In this document: positions 1 to 9,464 of the stretch, piece by piece
Layout: every line of letters starts with the position of its first letter
Numbering within the stretch: the first letter of the stretch is position 1
NCBI GenBank assembly: GCA_003671075.1
Contig: QWPT01000001.1
Span: forward strand, 1 to 64,000
Direction: 5' to 3'
DNA from: Planctomycetota bacterium
Lineage (GTDB): Bacteria > Planctomycetota > Phycisphaerae > Phycisphaerales > SM1A02
DNA length: 64,000 nucleotides
Program-made: the position numbers and the translations under genes
The notes under the pieces: generated by a model
The model's database searches: none
What the model saw: the letters and a program-made list of their open reading frames with translations, nothing else
Told to the model about the DNA's origin: nothing

Positions 1-209
1 AGACTCGCCAGCCCAAACTCCGCCGGCGTCAACAGTCTCGCCAACACCAACATCGCAAACACGGTGACGAACTTGTTCGCAACCGTCTGCAGCGTCGTCC
101 ATGCCGACCCTGAAGCCGCCGCCGACGCAAAACCCGCCTTCCCAGGCACGGGCTCGTCGGCTGGTGCGCTGGCGTCAGGCGCGGACAAGCCGCGCCCCCA
201 TGTCCACAT
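1..209 (-). CDS. Oligosaccharide flippase / polysaccharide biosynthesis membrane protein, N-terminal fragment (runs off left edge)
   Basis: Minus-strand frame from ATG at 209 reads ...GSAWTTLQTVANKFVTVFAMLVLARLLTPAEFGLAS, typical of the N-terminus of Wzx-type flippases; overlaps the 3' end of the upstream dehydrogenase gene. Confidence 0.5.
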   Translation of the reverse strand, partial: MWTWGRGLSAPDASAPADEPVPGKAGFASAAASGSAWTTLQTVANKFVTVFAMLVLARLLTPAEFGLAS

Positions 210-1521
210 CAAACGCACGCATCGCATCGCGAGTATCGATCACCAGCTTCGCGTGCTTGGCAAGCAGCGCATAGTCGACGGTCGAATGCGCAGTGCTGAT
301 GAGCACGCAGTCGTAAGTCGCAATCGTCGCCGCGCTCAGCGCAACCGATGTCATCTGAAGATCATGCTTGCGTCCCGCCCAAGTCGCGGGCACCAGTGGA
401 TCGAAGTAGTCAACATGCGCGCCCTTCTGAAGGCACAGCTCGATGAGTTCGAACGACGGGCTCTCGCGCACATCATCGATGTCGGCCTTGTAAGCAAGTC
501 CAACCACCAAAATCCGCGAGCCCTTCATCGGCTTGGCTTGATCATTCAGCGCACGCACCATGCGGTCCACAACATAGTGCGGCATCGATGTGTTGATCTC
601 GCCAGCAAGCTCGATGAATCGCGTGGACAGCCCGTATTCGCGCGCTTTCCAAGTGAGGTAAAAGGGATCGATCGGAATGCAGTGGCCGCCAAGACCTGGC
701 CCTGGGAAAAACGGCATGAAGCCGAATGGCTTGGTGCTCGCCGCGCGCACAACTTCCCAAACATCGATGCCCATCGCGTCAAGCACGATCTTCATCTCAT
801 TGACCAGCGCGATGTTCACGGAGCGAAAGATGTTCTCGAGCAGCTTTGCGCTTTCGGCGACTTCCGCGCTCGAAACGGGAACGACCGTGGTCACGCCCTT
901 GCGATACACGGCGGCGGCGAGATCAGTCGAAACCGCGTCGAGGCCGCCGACCAACTTCGGGATCGTGCTCGTCGAATGAGACTTGCGTCCCGGATCCTCG
1001 CGCTCGGGACTAAAAGCGCCGAACACATCGCGTCCGAGCACGAGCGACTTCCCGCGCTCGCTGGCTGCCGCGAATATCGCCGGCATCATGTCGTCGCGCG
1101 TCGTGCGCGGATAGGTCGTTGACTCGAGGATCACGAGTTGCCCCGCCCGCAGCGTTGTCCCGATCGCCTTCGCGGTCTGCAGGATGTACGAGATGTCCGG
1201 CTCCCAATGCTTCCCGAGCGGAGTCGGCACGCAGATGATGATGACATCCGCCTCGCCCAACCTGCTGAAATCAGTGGTGCCCTCGAAGCGCTTGCTGTCG
1301 CGCAGCGTCGTCACCAATTCGTTGCCGAGGTGTACGAGATAGTTTCGTCCCGCACCGATCGCGTCGATCTTGGACTGGTCGATGTCGAAGCCGATGATCG
1401 GCAGGCCACCTTGATGCAGTGCGTGTGCGAGCGGAAGGCCAACATAGCCGAGCCCGATGATGCCGACCTTTGCGCGGCAATCCTCGATGCGGGAAAGCAA
1501 GTCGGCGGCGACGCTATTCAT
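175..1521 (-). CDS. Nucleotide sugar dehydrogenase (UDP-GlcNAc/ManNAc dehydrogenase, WecC/TviB/WbpA-like)
   Basis: VGIIGLGYVGLPLA NAD-binding motif, GPGLGGHCIPIDPFYL active-site motif, C-terminal VVGLAYKADIDDVRESPS. Start taken at internal Met (MNSVAADLLSR). Confidence 0.92.
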   Translation of the reverse strand: MNSVAADLLSRIEDCRAKVGIIGLGYVGLPLAHALHQGGLPIIGFDIDQSKIDAIGAGRNYLVHLGNELVTTLRDSKRFEGTTDFSRLGEADVIIICVPTPLGKHWEPDISYILQTAKAIGTTLRAGQLVILESTTYPRTTRDDMMPAIFAAASERGKSLVLGRDVFGAFSPEREDPGRKSHSTSTIPKLVGGLDAVSTDLAAAVYRKGVTTVVPVSSAEVAESAKLLENIFRSVNIALVNEMKIVLDAMGIDVWEVVRAASTKPFGFMPFFPGPGLGGHCIPIDPFYLTWKAREYGLSTRFIELAGEINTSMPHYVVDRMVRALNDQAKPMKGSRILVVGLAYKADIDDVRESPSFELIELCLQKGAHVDYFDPLVPATWAGRKHDLQMTSVALSAATIATYDCVLISTAHSTVDYALLAKHAKLVIDTRDAMRAFDVDMGARLVRA

Positions 1522-1656
1522 GATCTCGGCCAACGGAGCTCCTCGGCAACTGTCACAACCGCTCGCCCGGATCACGAACCCATCGTCGAAAATCCACAGG
1601 CCATCGGACGCCCGCAATCTACTCTGATTCGCGGCGCGCGTTGTTGCTCGTTGCCG

Positions 1657-2136
1657 TCAGCCCTGAATCGACATCGTTCCGCGCGGTTGGTCGCCCCCGC
1701 CGGTCGGACCGACGCGGGGCAGCACGCGCATACCGGCCGCGCTGATGTTCTCGCGCGCCAGTTCATCGAGGCAGAGCTGCCAAGTCTCCCGTTCGAAGCG
1801 CAGTAGTTTCAGCACCTCGTCGACAAGCTCAGGGTCCCTGCTCATATTCGCCTCAACGAGGCTCTTGTAGATAAAGGTGTAGAGGGCCGACAGTCTCACG
1901 CAAAGCTCGGGCGCCTGTTCGGGCCGCAGCGCGTTCATGAGCTCCATGATGATGGCCTGCGCCTTGGTGGTCCCTTCGAAGGCAAGTTCGAAATTGCGTT
2001 CGGCATAGCCGCGGCGAACCTGCTCGCCAAAGCGAATGGCGCCATCAAGAAGCATCAGACGCAACTCCGCAGGAGTCGCCGTGAGCACCTTGGTCTTGAG
2101 ATACGCCTGGGATCCGTGGGTTTGTTGCGAGGACAT
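1657..2136 (-). CDS. fliS: Flagellar export chaperone FliS
   Basis: Small helical protein, AYLKTKVLTATPAELRLMLLDGAIRF, immediately downstream of fliD. Confidence 0.88.
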   Translation of the reverse strand: MSSQQTHGSQAYLKTKVLTATPAELRLMLLDGAIRFGEQVRRGYAERNFELAFEGTTKAQAIIMELMNALRPEQAPELCVRLSALYTFIYKSLVEANMSRDPELVDEVLKLLRFERETWQLCLDELARENISAAGMRVLPRVGPTGGGDQPRGTMSIQG

Positions 2137-2180
2137 CGTGATGTGTATCGGATGAACGGAGTTCCGACTTCTGCTCCCGG

Positions 2181-5100
2181 CTAACGGAAGTTGGCGGAGA
2201 GCGAACCAAGCGACGATTGTTGCGACTGAAGTTTGGCGAGTGCGGTTTCCATCGCCGAAAACTGCGCCTCGTAACGCACGCGCCGCGACTCGAGACGAGT
2301 GTCGAAGCGGGAGATGCGGTCCTGCAGTCCGTCGAGCTGCTCCTGGAAATTGCGATTGGCAATCGTGGTCACGCCGTCGACAGAGTTGGTGAGTTTCTTC
2401 AGAACCTGGTCGAAGAGGTCGCCAAATCCGAGCTTCGAATAAGTCGTGACTGGGCTCGAGTTCACAATCGTCACGCCGCCGACAGTCGAGCTCGACGAGG
2501 TCGCCGCAACCTCGAAGCCTGTGAACAATTCCTCGACTGCCGCAGGATCTGTGTCGTAGGCGGTCTTGAACTTCTCTTCGTCGAACACCAGTTGGCCGTC
2601 TTTGCCGAAGCGGATGCCAACTTGCGAGAGATAGCGGTAGCGCCCCTCGACACCCTTCGCCGGACCCTGCGCGGTCTGGACCAGTTGCTGGCGCAACCGT
2701 GCCACCGTCGAGTTTCCCAGCAGCGGTCCGCGCTTCTCCGACTCTGGATCGTACTTATCGTATTCGCTGATCCGCGCCAACGCATCGTTCACTGTGGTGA
2801 CAAGCTTCGTCACATCGGTCTTGATGCGCTCGAAGTCACGCGAAACTTCCACCACCGTCGTACCGCCCGACTTCTTCGCCTCGACCTCGAGTCCAGACAC
2901 GATGTCCTTGAATGAATTCGTCGAGCTGGTGAACAGAAAGCTGGTCGCCGGATTTCCCGTACCGAGAAACAGCGAAGCATCACGGCCCTCGACGGCGCGA
3001 ACAAGACCAAGGTCGACATCGCCGGTATCAACCAGAAGCTGGCCAAGCGTTCCACCGACGCTCGATGCAAGACTCAATCGAAACGGCGTCGTGCCCGCGC
3101 CCGCATTCACGATAGACGCGTTCACGCTGAACTTCGCGTTGTTGATCTTCGCCACGACATCATTGAGCGTATCGGTGACGTTGAGATCAATCGTCTTCTC
3201 GAGCGAACCCTCGATATCGTCGCCAGCACGCGCCGCAGTGCCGAGAATTCCAATGCCTCGCGCAACCGATCCAGAAACATCGATCACCGACATCGGGTTG
3301 ATCGCCGAGCCCGTGTTGGTATCGATCAAATCGATGCCATCGCCAGTGTCATTGAGTCGCGCCTCAACGAAGAGTCCGCGCGAGTTGATCTCGCTGATCA
3401 CATCGTAAACGGTCACTGCGTCGCTGCCCACATCAACAACCGCACTGTCTCCAGTCGAGTCGGTGATGCGGAATGTTCCCGTGCCCACGCCCTTGCCAAA
3501 TCCAAGCGATGCGAGTGTGGTGCCGAGTGCGAGATGGCGTCGATCGAGATCGTCGCCGCGAATCGCAGTGCCACTCACCGTGCCTTCAAGCCCAAGCGCG
3601 GTTGCGCCGTTGCCGGTGATGGTGAGCGCTCCAGTTCCACCGCTGCTGTCGCGTGCCACGAGTGAACGCCCGCTATCGCCGACCGAAATCTCGATATCAA
3701 CGCCAGCAGCAACGGCGCCGGCGTTCACCGCGCGCACGAGTGAATCAAGTGTGTCGTGACTTGTGAAGTCGGTGAAGGAGAAGGTCGCACCCGATCGGTC
3801 GGTCAGCGAGATCGCGGTCGGCGATGCGAGTCCGGATCCACCGTGCAGATTGTCGTTCCGCACCGTCTCGATGCCCGCAGCCACACGCCATCCTTCGGCA
3901 GAGCCCGTTCCCACCGCGCGATAGAGACCGAGGTCGCGCGCGGTGCGCTGCCCGACAGCCGCGCCGAAGCTTGAACCATCGGTTGTACCTGCCACCACAT
4001 CGATCGACGATGTCGCCGCAACAGACAGCGCGATCCCCGTACCCGACGCGTTGACCGATGCCGTCACCAGACCATTGGTCTGTTCGTGGATGCGATCAAA
4101 GAGATTCTGCACCGTCGCGGCGCGCGGCGTCGCAACCTTGTTTCGAATCGTCGAACCCGTGATGATGTTGGATGTCGCGCCAGTAGGCCCAGTGAAAATG
4201 CCGAGGTCCTTCGCCGCGCGTTCGCTGTTTGGTCCAGCGGCGAGCACCTTGGGAACTCCCGCGCCACCGAGGGAATCGGTCAAAACGAAGTTGGTCCCGC
4301 TTGCGCCAAGACTCAGCACAACTTGTCCCGCGGCGACCGATCCATCGAGTTCAGAATTGACGCGAGCAATCAACTCGCCGACCGTCGTGACCGCGGGATC
4401 CTGCACTTGGCCATCAACAATGACGGCGCCGAGGTTCACGCCAACACTCACGCCCGACGATGTCACGATGGTGAAGTCGTCGGCATCAGTGGAATTGATG
4501 CGGATGCCAGTACCGTTGTTGAGATCGCTCAACTTGGTCGCGGCCGTAATCGGTTCGTCCTTGCGTCCGAGCGAAATGTCGTAGTTCGTTCCATCCACAA
4601 CCAGGCGGAAGTCCGCGACATTGTCGCGAATGAGCACACCAGCCCCGTCATTGAGCGATGCCAGGCCAGTGTTCACGCCGATCTGATTGAGTTGCACGCC
4701 CGTCACCGAGCCGCCCGCGTAGGTTCCGTCGATTCCAAAGTCAGTCGCGATCGAACCAGCGCCGACATCTTCGATCTTGAGCGCCGCCGCTCCCCCGCTG
4801 TCATCACGAATAGACAAGCGCTCGTTCACGACCGACGCGGTGATTCCAACGCCTTCGGCCGCGTTGATGCGTTCCACCACCTCGGAAAGCGTGACCGCCG
4901 TCGAAAGATCGACCGTTGCCGTGCGCGCCAGTCCGTCGGTGAACTTGATCGATCCGCGCGAGATACCCGCGCCACCACGAAGCTCCGCAAGCGACGCGTC
5001 GCGATTCAACGAGGCATCGCCCCACTCAACGGTCATTGAGTCCAAGCCAAGCGGAGTCGCGTTCTTGGTGGCAAAACCTCGCGACAAAAGCTGGCTCGTC

Positions 5101-5417
5101 GACACCATGCGGCCAACGGTAAAGCTGTAGCTTCCCGGCGGCGTGGCCGACGACGCCTTCGCCGTCAGGACCGTCTCATCCGCCGAAACTGCGTTCATCG
5201 TCTGAAACGTCTTGCCGACCCGCAGCCCGGCCGCGGAGTTCTTGAGGTTCAGAAGGCGTGCGTTCACATCGAGCAGAGCCGTCTTGGACCCTTGGATCGC
5301 GGCCAACCGACGCTGAATCGGAATCTTGCCACGGGCCTCAAGACCGAGCAGCTGCTCGATGATCTGGGCTGAATTGATGCCACTGACGAGTCCTACGCCA
5401 GATGTGATGCCAGACAT
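2181..5417 (-). CDS. fliD: Flagellar hook-associated protein 2 / filament cap FliD (large variant)
   Basis: N-term GITSGVGLVSGINSAQIIEQLLGLE and C-term IANRNFQEQLDGLQDRISRFDTRLESRRVRYEAQFSAMETALAKLQSQQSSL; long repetitive middle. Start taken at MSGITSG. Confidence 0.9.
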   Translation of the reverse strand: MSGITSGVGLVSGINSAQIIEQLLGLEARGKIPIQRRLAAIQGSKTALLDVNARLLNLKNSAAGLRVGKTFQTMNAVSADETVLTAKASSATPPGSYSFTVGRMVSTSQLLSRGFATKNATPLGLDSMTVEWGDASLNRDASLAELRGGAGISRGSIKFTDGLARTATVDLSTAVTLSEVVERINAAEGVGITASVVNERLSIRDDSGGAAALKIEDVGAGSIATDFGIDGTYAGGSVTGVQLNQIGVNTGLASLNDGAGVLIRDNVADFRLVVDGTNYDISLGRKDEPITAATKLSDLNNGTGIRINSTDADDFTIVTSSGVSVGVNLGAVIVDGQVQDPAVTTVGELIARVNSELDGSVAAGQVVLSLGASGTNFVLTDSLGGAGVPKVLAAGPNSERAAKDLGIFTGPTGATSNIITGSTIRNKVATPRAATVQNLFDRIHEQTNGLVTASVNASGTGIALSVAATSSIDVVAGTTDGSSFGAAVGQRTARDLGLYRAVGTGSAEGWRVAAGIETVRNDNLHGGSGLASPTAISLTDRSGATFSFTDFTSHDTLDSLVRAVNAGAVAAGVDIEISVGDSGRSLVARDSSGGTGALTITGNGATALGLEGTVSGTAIRGDDLDRRHLALGTTLASLGFGKGVGTGTFRITDSTGDSAVVDVGSDAVTVYDVISEINSRGLFVEARLNDTGDGIDLIDTNTGSAINPMSVIDVSGSVARGIGILGTAARAGDDIEGSLEKTIDLNVTDTLNDVVAKINNAKFSVNASIVNAGAGTTPFRLSLASSVGGTLGQLLVDTGDVDLGLVRAVEGRDASLFLGTGNPATSFLFTSSTNSFKDIVSGLEVEAKKSGGTTVVEVSRDFERIKTDVTKLVTTVNDALARISEYDKYDPESEKRGPLLGNSTVARLRQQLVQTAQGPAKGVEGRYRYLSQVGIRFGKDGQLVFDEEKFKTAYDTDPAAVEELFTGFEVAATSSSSTVGGVTIVNSSPVTTYSKLGFGDLFDQVLKKLTNSVDGVTTIANRNFQEQLDGLQDRISRFDTRLESRRVRYEAQFSAMETALAKLQSQQSSLGSLSANFR

Positions 5418-5471
5418 GCGCGTTCTCCGAGGAGGTCGGCGGTGCACGCAACCAGCGTGCCAACCCCTGCT

Positions 5472-5681
5472 TCAGGCCACATCCCTCATCGGCTCGTTGC
5501 CCTGGTCTGCTTGGCAGTCGGACGATGACGGGGTTGATGCCCACCTCGGAACGAGCAAATCGCGTCGACGCAGTTCCAACACGTCCCCGGCCCAACACAC
5601 CAACACCCTCTGAAACATGTGTTGCGCGTTCGCAACGTGTCTTGCCATCACTGCCTGCTCGAAGTCGATTGGTGAACTCAT
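5472..5681 (-). CDS. Small hypothetical protein between parB and fliD
   Basis: Short ORF (MSSPIDFEQAVMARHVANAQHMF...) upstream of fliD on the same strand; no recognisable domain. Confidence 0.25.
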   Translation of the reverse strand: MSSPIDFEQAVMARHVANAQHMFQRVLVCWAGDVLELRRRDLLVPRWASTPSSSDCQADQGNEPMRDVA

Positions 5682-5878
5682 CGATGCGCTCCGTTTCGGC
5701 GCCACGCGGGTTTGCGAGGCGGCGTGCGAAGCGATCGTCAAAATGGTGGGGTTACTCAAGCAGGGCTGAGAAAAACGCCGAAGAAAGACCAAGCGCCGAT
5801 AAACGTGGCGGCGCAGACCTCTCCTGCCCTATGGGCGGTACTAGGTCGACAAAACATCTTGGTGATAGGCGGTATATT

Positions 5879-5897
5879 ATGGGTCAAATTGACCCAT
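5879..5897. promoter_or_regulatory. 19-bp perfect inverted repeat ATGGGTCAA-A-TTGACCCAT, putative operator
   Basis: Read directly; intergenic, between the parB stop (5907) and the 5472..5681 ORF/fliD unit. Confidence 0.45.
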
Positions 5898-5906
5898 TTA
5901 TGCCAT

Positions 5907-6935
5907 TCAACGGCTTCCGAATCCCATCTTGAGCATGAGCCCGTCGAACTGGTCAAGGTTGTAGAACTCTATAGTGAGTCTTCCCGACCCCTTCTTGCGC
6001 CCAAGTTGCAGTGATACGCGGGTTCCGAGATGTTCCGCGAGCTGCCGCTCCAGGTCTGTGACATTGGCGTCACGCGCCGAGGGATCAGTAGAAGACGTTT
6101 TTGGGCTGGCTTCGCTGATCGGGCGACCACCCTTCAGCGCGACCTGAACCCGCCTCTCGAGTTCACGAACCGACCACTCCTCCGCTATCGCCTTCGCCGC
6201 AAACATGGCGCGAGCGCCAATGTCCGTGACGCCCAACAAGGCTTTCGCATGACCTTGGCTGAGCCTTCCCGAGCGAACTAGGTCAGCTGTGCCGCCATCA
6301 AGGTCGCTGAGCCGCAACAAGTTGGTGATCGAAGCACGATCCAATCCAACCTTGTCCGCGACTTCCTGGTGAGTAAGCGAGAACTCCTGAGCAAGCCGGC
6401 GAAGCGCATGTGCGCGATCCATCGGGTTGAGGTCCTCGCGCTGGATGTTTTCGACGAGCGCCAACTCCGCGGCCAGCTGATCATCGACCACCTTGACCAA
6501 CGCTGGAATCGTCTTCAGGCCTATCAGTTTGGCAGCCCGCCAACGGCGCTCACCCGCCACCAGCTCATATCCATTGAGGCGGGGCCGCACCATGATTGGC
6601 TGCATGAGTCCAGCGCTCTGAATGGACGCCGCCAAAGTCGAAAGCGAGGCCTCATCGAAATCCGTGCGCGGCTGACGACGATTGGGAACGATCTGGTCAA
6701 CGGCAATATCGCGCAGCGCCATGGTTGAGCCATCAGCAGCCTGCTCGTGATCGGCGGGCTCAAAAGCGGGAGGCTCCATAGAAACCGGCGCCATCGGCGC
6801 GCGCAACTGCGGGACAAACGACCGAGCGGCAGGGGCCCCGGGAACCTGAATTTGTACAGGCGACCCAAGAAGGGCATTCAAACCACGCCCAAGCTTGCGA
6901 ACTGGGCCTTTTTGCGATGGATCCTGATTCACCAT
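5907..6935 (-). CDS. parB: Chromosome partitioning protein ParB
   Basis: KLGRGLNALLG N-term; IVPNRRQPRTDFDEASLSTLAASI, GYELVAGERRWRAAKLIG, ALVENIQREDLNPMDRA ParB/Spo0J motifs plus HTH. Confidence 0.95.
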   Translation of the reverse strand: MVNQDPSQKGPVRKLGRGLNALLGSPVQIQVPGAPAARSFVPQLRAPMAPVSMEPPAFEPADHEQAADGSTMALRDIAVDQIVPNRRQPRTDFDEASLSTLAASIQSAGLMQPIMVRPRLNGYELVAGERRWRAAKLIGLKTIPALVKVVDDQLAAELALVENIQREDLNPMDRAHALRRLAQEFSLTHQEVADKVGLDRASITNLLRLSDLDGGTADLVRSGRLSQGHAKALLGVTDIGARAMFAAKAIAEEWSVRELERRVQVALKGGRPISEASPKTSSTDPSARDANVTDLERQLAEHLGTRVSLQLGRKKGSGRLTIEFYNLDQFDGLMLKMGFGSR

Positions 6936-6954
6936 TGATCACTCCAGTTGTAGA

Positions 6955-6970
6955 TGTTCCCCGTGGAACA
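6955..6970. promoter_or_regulatory. parS-like site TGTTCCCCGTGGAACA (copy 1)
   Basis: Near-palindromic 16-mer similar to the canonical parS TGTTTCACGTGAAACA; 20 bp upstream of the parB start. Confidence 0.7.
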
Positions 6971-7049
6971 GTCCATGTTTATCCCTTGCCACACAGTTAA
7001 TGTCAACAACGCGCCCTAGAAAATCTGCCCGATCAAGCCCACACACCAA

Positions 7050-7065
7050 TGTTCCCCGTGGAACA
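7050..7065. promoter_or_regulatory. parS-like site TGTTCCCCGTGGAACA (copy 2, identical)
   Basis: Identical 16-mer 95 bp (start to start) from copy 1 in the same intergenic region. Confidence 0.7.
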
Positions 7066-7101
7066 TGGTTATAAGACTATTATGTCTGTTACCATCGTTC
7101 G

Positions 7102-9156
7102 GTGGTCAAACACAGACTTCTCATCGCGCTCCTGCTCGTTGCCCTCACCTTCACAGCGCATGTGCTTGCGCTCTCTGCTGGGTGGATTTGGGATGACAAC
7201 GACTACATCACCGCCAACCAACTTATTCAATCGTCTGATGGAATATCAACCATCTGGATGCCTGGGGCGACGCCTCAATACTACCCGTTGGTCTTCACTG
7301 GATTTTGGATCGAACACGCGCTCGTAGGACTCGAGCCGACGCTCTATCACCTCGACAACATTCTGCTGCACGCCGCATCTGTGCTGCTGCTTTGGCGCGT
7401 GCTTGTGCAGCTTGGCGTTGTTCATGCCTTCTGGATCGCTGCGCTTTTCGCGGTTCATCCGATGAGTGTCGAAACTGTTGCCTGGGCTACCGAACGCAAG
7501 AACACGCAGTCGCTCTTCTTCGCGCTGGCCTCGATTCTCTGCTTTGTCCATGCGATGCGCGCCACCCGTCCGCGCGCGCGAGGACTTCATATCGCCGCGT
7601 TCATGCTCTTCGTGTGCGCATTGCTCTCGAAGACGACTGCGGTATTCGTGGCGCCGGTGCTGGTGTGTATTGCGTTGCAGCAACGGCGAAGCATCACGCC
7701 GCGCTTTGCGATGATCGTGCTTCCTTACTTCGTGATCGGTGGCGCGCTTGGACTCTTCACCGCGTTCATCGAGAAGGCGCATGTCGGAGCAACGGGCGCA
7801 GAGTTCGACCTCACGCTTATCGAGCGCGTGCTGCTCGCGTCGCGCAACATCGTTTTCTACATCACGCACTTCGTGTTTCCAAGCGAACAGATATTCGTGT
7901 ATCCGCGCTTTGCGATCAACGCGTCATCGATGACTGAGTGGATTGCCTTTGCGCTGATGTTCGTGCTCGCGGCTACGGCGGTGCGTGATTGGCGCCGATC
8001 ACGCGCGCCCGCACTCATCTTGCTTTGGCTGTGCGCAGCGCTCTTTCCCGCGCTCGGCTTCTTTGATGTGTGGCCTTTCCGATTCTCCTATGTCGCTGAT
8101 CACTTCGCCTACGCGGCGATGCCTGCGCTTGCGACTGGTTCGGTGCTCCTACTCTGGTCGATCGTGCGGAGCTTCAATGGAAACCCCCGCATCGTGCCAT
8201 GCCTACTCGGTATCGCCGTTGCGGCGTGTGTGCCGTTGTCGTGGATCGCAAGCGACAAATACGCAGGCGTCGAGGAGTTGTGGCGTGACACCATCGCGCG
8301 CAACCCCAGCGCTTGGCTCGCGCACAACAATCTCGCGTCCGAACTTCTCGAACAGACGAGTGATGCGGGAGCGGCAGGGGATGTGAAGCGGGTTGAGGCG
8401 CTGGCGACAGAGGCGCTTGAACACGCGACCATCGCCTACATGCTCAAGCCTGATGAACTCACGCATGCGTCGAATCAAAGCGAGGCGCTACGCCTCTTGG
8501 GAAAGTTCGACGACGCACTCACTGCGATCGATACGGCCATCGCTACCGCTCCCAACTTCGTCGAGTTTCAGTGGATGCGCGGCCGGCTTCTTGAGCAGAT
8601 GGGTCGATTGGACGAGGCGCGCGCGGGCTATATGGCCGCGACCAATGATGAACACGCCCTCAGCATTGAGCGCGATGCACGGCGATCGTTGGTCGGACTA
8701 GCGGTTCAGCGCAAGGACTTTGCTGATGCGCTGCTGCATCAGCAGCGCGTAGTTGTCTTGAGCCCCAGGGACGCAGACGCGATCGCAAATCTGGGCGCGC
8801 TGCTCAATGCCAATGGCGATGAGCAGGGCGCCCGTCGGGAGTTTTTGCGCGCGTTGAGCAACGGCGGAGAATTTTCGAGTGAAACCGCGTTCGTCACGAC
8901 TGCGGTGCGCTATCTGCGGCTCGCGATCAGCAGTCCGCTGAGTCCTGATGAAATGCAGTCTGCACAAGCGCTTGCAACACGAATGGCTGCGGGCGCGCCG
9001 GGCGATCCATCGCTGCGATTCATTGGGCTTGCACTTGAACTTCGCGCAGGAAATGTCGCAGCGCGGCTTCCGCTTCAAACGATCGAACACGACGCACGCG
9101 CCGCAGATGCCACGGCGTTCGCCGACGAGATTGCCGCATTTCTGCGCGCCAACTAA
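7102..9156 (+). CDS. Polytopic membrane protein with C-terminal TPR repeats (TMTC / GT-C-like architecture)
   Basis: GTG start; WIWDDNDYI... and HPMSVETVAWATERKNTQSLFF as in bacterial TMTC-like proteins; TPR-like tail (LLGKFDDALTAIDTAIATAPNFVEFQWMRGRLLEQMGRLDEARAGY). Confidence 0.65.
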   Translation: MVKHRLLIALLLVALTFTAHVLALSAGWIWDDNDYITANQLIQSSDGISTIWMPGATPQYYPLVFTGFWIEHALVGLEPTLYHLDNILLHAASVLLLWRVLVQLGVVHAFWIAALFAVHPMSVETVAWATERKNTQSLFFALASILCFVHAMRATRPRARGLHIAAFMLFVCALLSKTTAVFVAPVLVCIALQQRRSITPRFAMIVLPYFVIGGALGLFTAFIEKAHVGATGAEFDLTLIERVLLASRNIVFYITHFVFPSEQIFVYPRFAINASSMTEWIAFALMFVLAATAVRDWRRSRAPALILLWLCAALFPALGFFDVWPFRFSYVADHFAYAAMPALATGSVLLLWSIVRSFNGNPRIVPCLLGIAVAACVPLSWIASDKYAGVEELWRDTIARNPSAWLAHNNLASELLEQTSDAGAAGDVKRVEALATEALEHATIAYMLKPDELTHASNQSEALRLLGKFDDALTAIDTAIATAPNFVEFQWMRGRLLEQMGRLDEARAGYMAATNDEHALSIERDARRSLVGLAVQRKDFADALLHQQRVVVLSPRDADAIANLGALLNANGDEQGARREFLRALSNGGEFSSETAFVTTAVRYLRLAISSPLSPDEMQSAQALATRMAAGAPGDPSLRFIGLALELRAGNVAARLPLQTIEHDARAADATAFADEIAAFLRAN

Positions 9157-9183
9157 TTGCTACATTCCGCGCGTCTAGATGTT

Positions 9184-9320
9184 CTGGACATGCGCGCGGT
9201 TCCGAAGGCGGTGTGAATCCGTCACGAAGGCGTCACCGTGAACCACCTCGGGTTAATCCGTGGTGGGACAGTCGGGTCGAGTTCCGCGCGCAATGACTTC
9301 CTGCCTCCGCTCCTGGGGCT
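9184..9320 (+). ncRNA. Cobalamin-riboswitch-like leader RNA (aptamer core)
   Basis: GGCGGTGTGAATCCGTC (GGUGnnAAUCC core with flanking stem), GGCGTCACCGTGA (cf. CCGCaACUGUGA), GACAGTCGGGTCGAG (cf. CACUG..CGGGAAGG), ATGACTTCCTGCC (cf. AUGAC..CCUGCC). A perfect 9-bp long-range stem TGCGCGCGG (9191-9199)/CCGCGCGCA (9284-9292) closes the core. Confidence 0.6.
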
Positions 9321-9406
9321 TTGGTGAAGTGCCGCTGTGCGCGTGTTTCTACCGCGCATCACGCACAACCATCGCACAGAAGGCTCCCGGGGCAGTCCGT
9401 TTGTTT

Positions 9407-9427
9407 TGCCGCGCAGGAGACGCGGCA
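9407..9427 (+). promoter_or_regulatory. Hairpin TGCCGCG-CAGGAGA-CGCGGCA upstream of the 9465 start, possible expression-platform element
   Basis: Perfect 7-bp stem with AGGAG in the loop; followed by a second hairpin TGCGGC(9430-9435)/GCCGCA(9443-9448) and the likely SD AAGGAG (9451-9456). Confidence 0.45.
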
Positions 9428-9464
9428 GTTGCGGCCGCTTATGCCGCATGAAGGAGTCGTGCAC

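Noticed and set aside
7049-7327. 92-aa ORF beginning MFPVEHGYKT
   Set aside because: Begins inside the second parS-like site and overlaps the TMTC-like gene in another frame.
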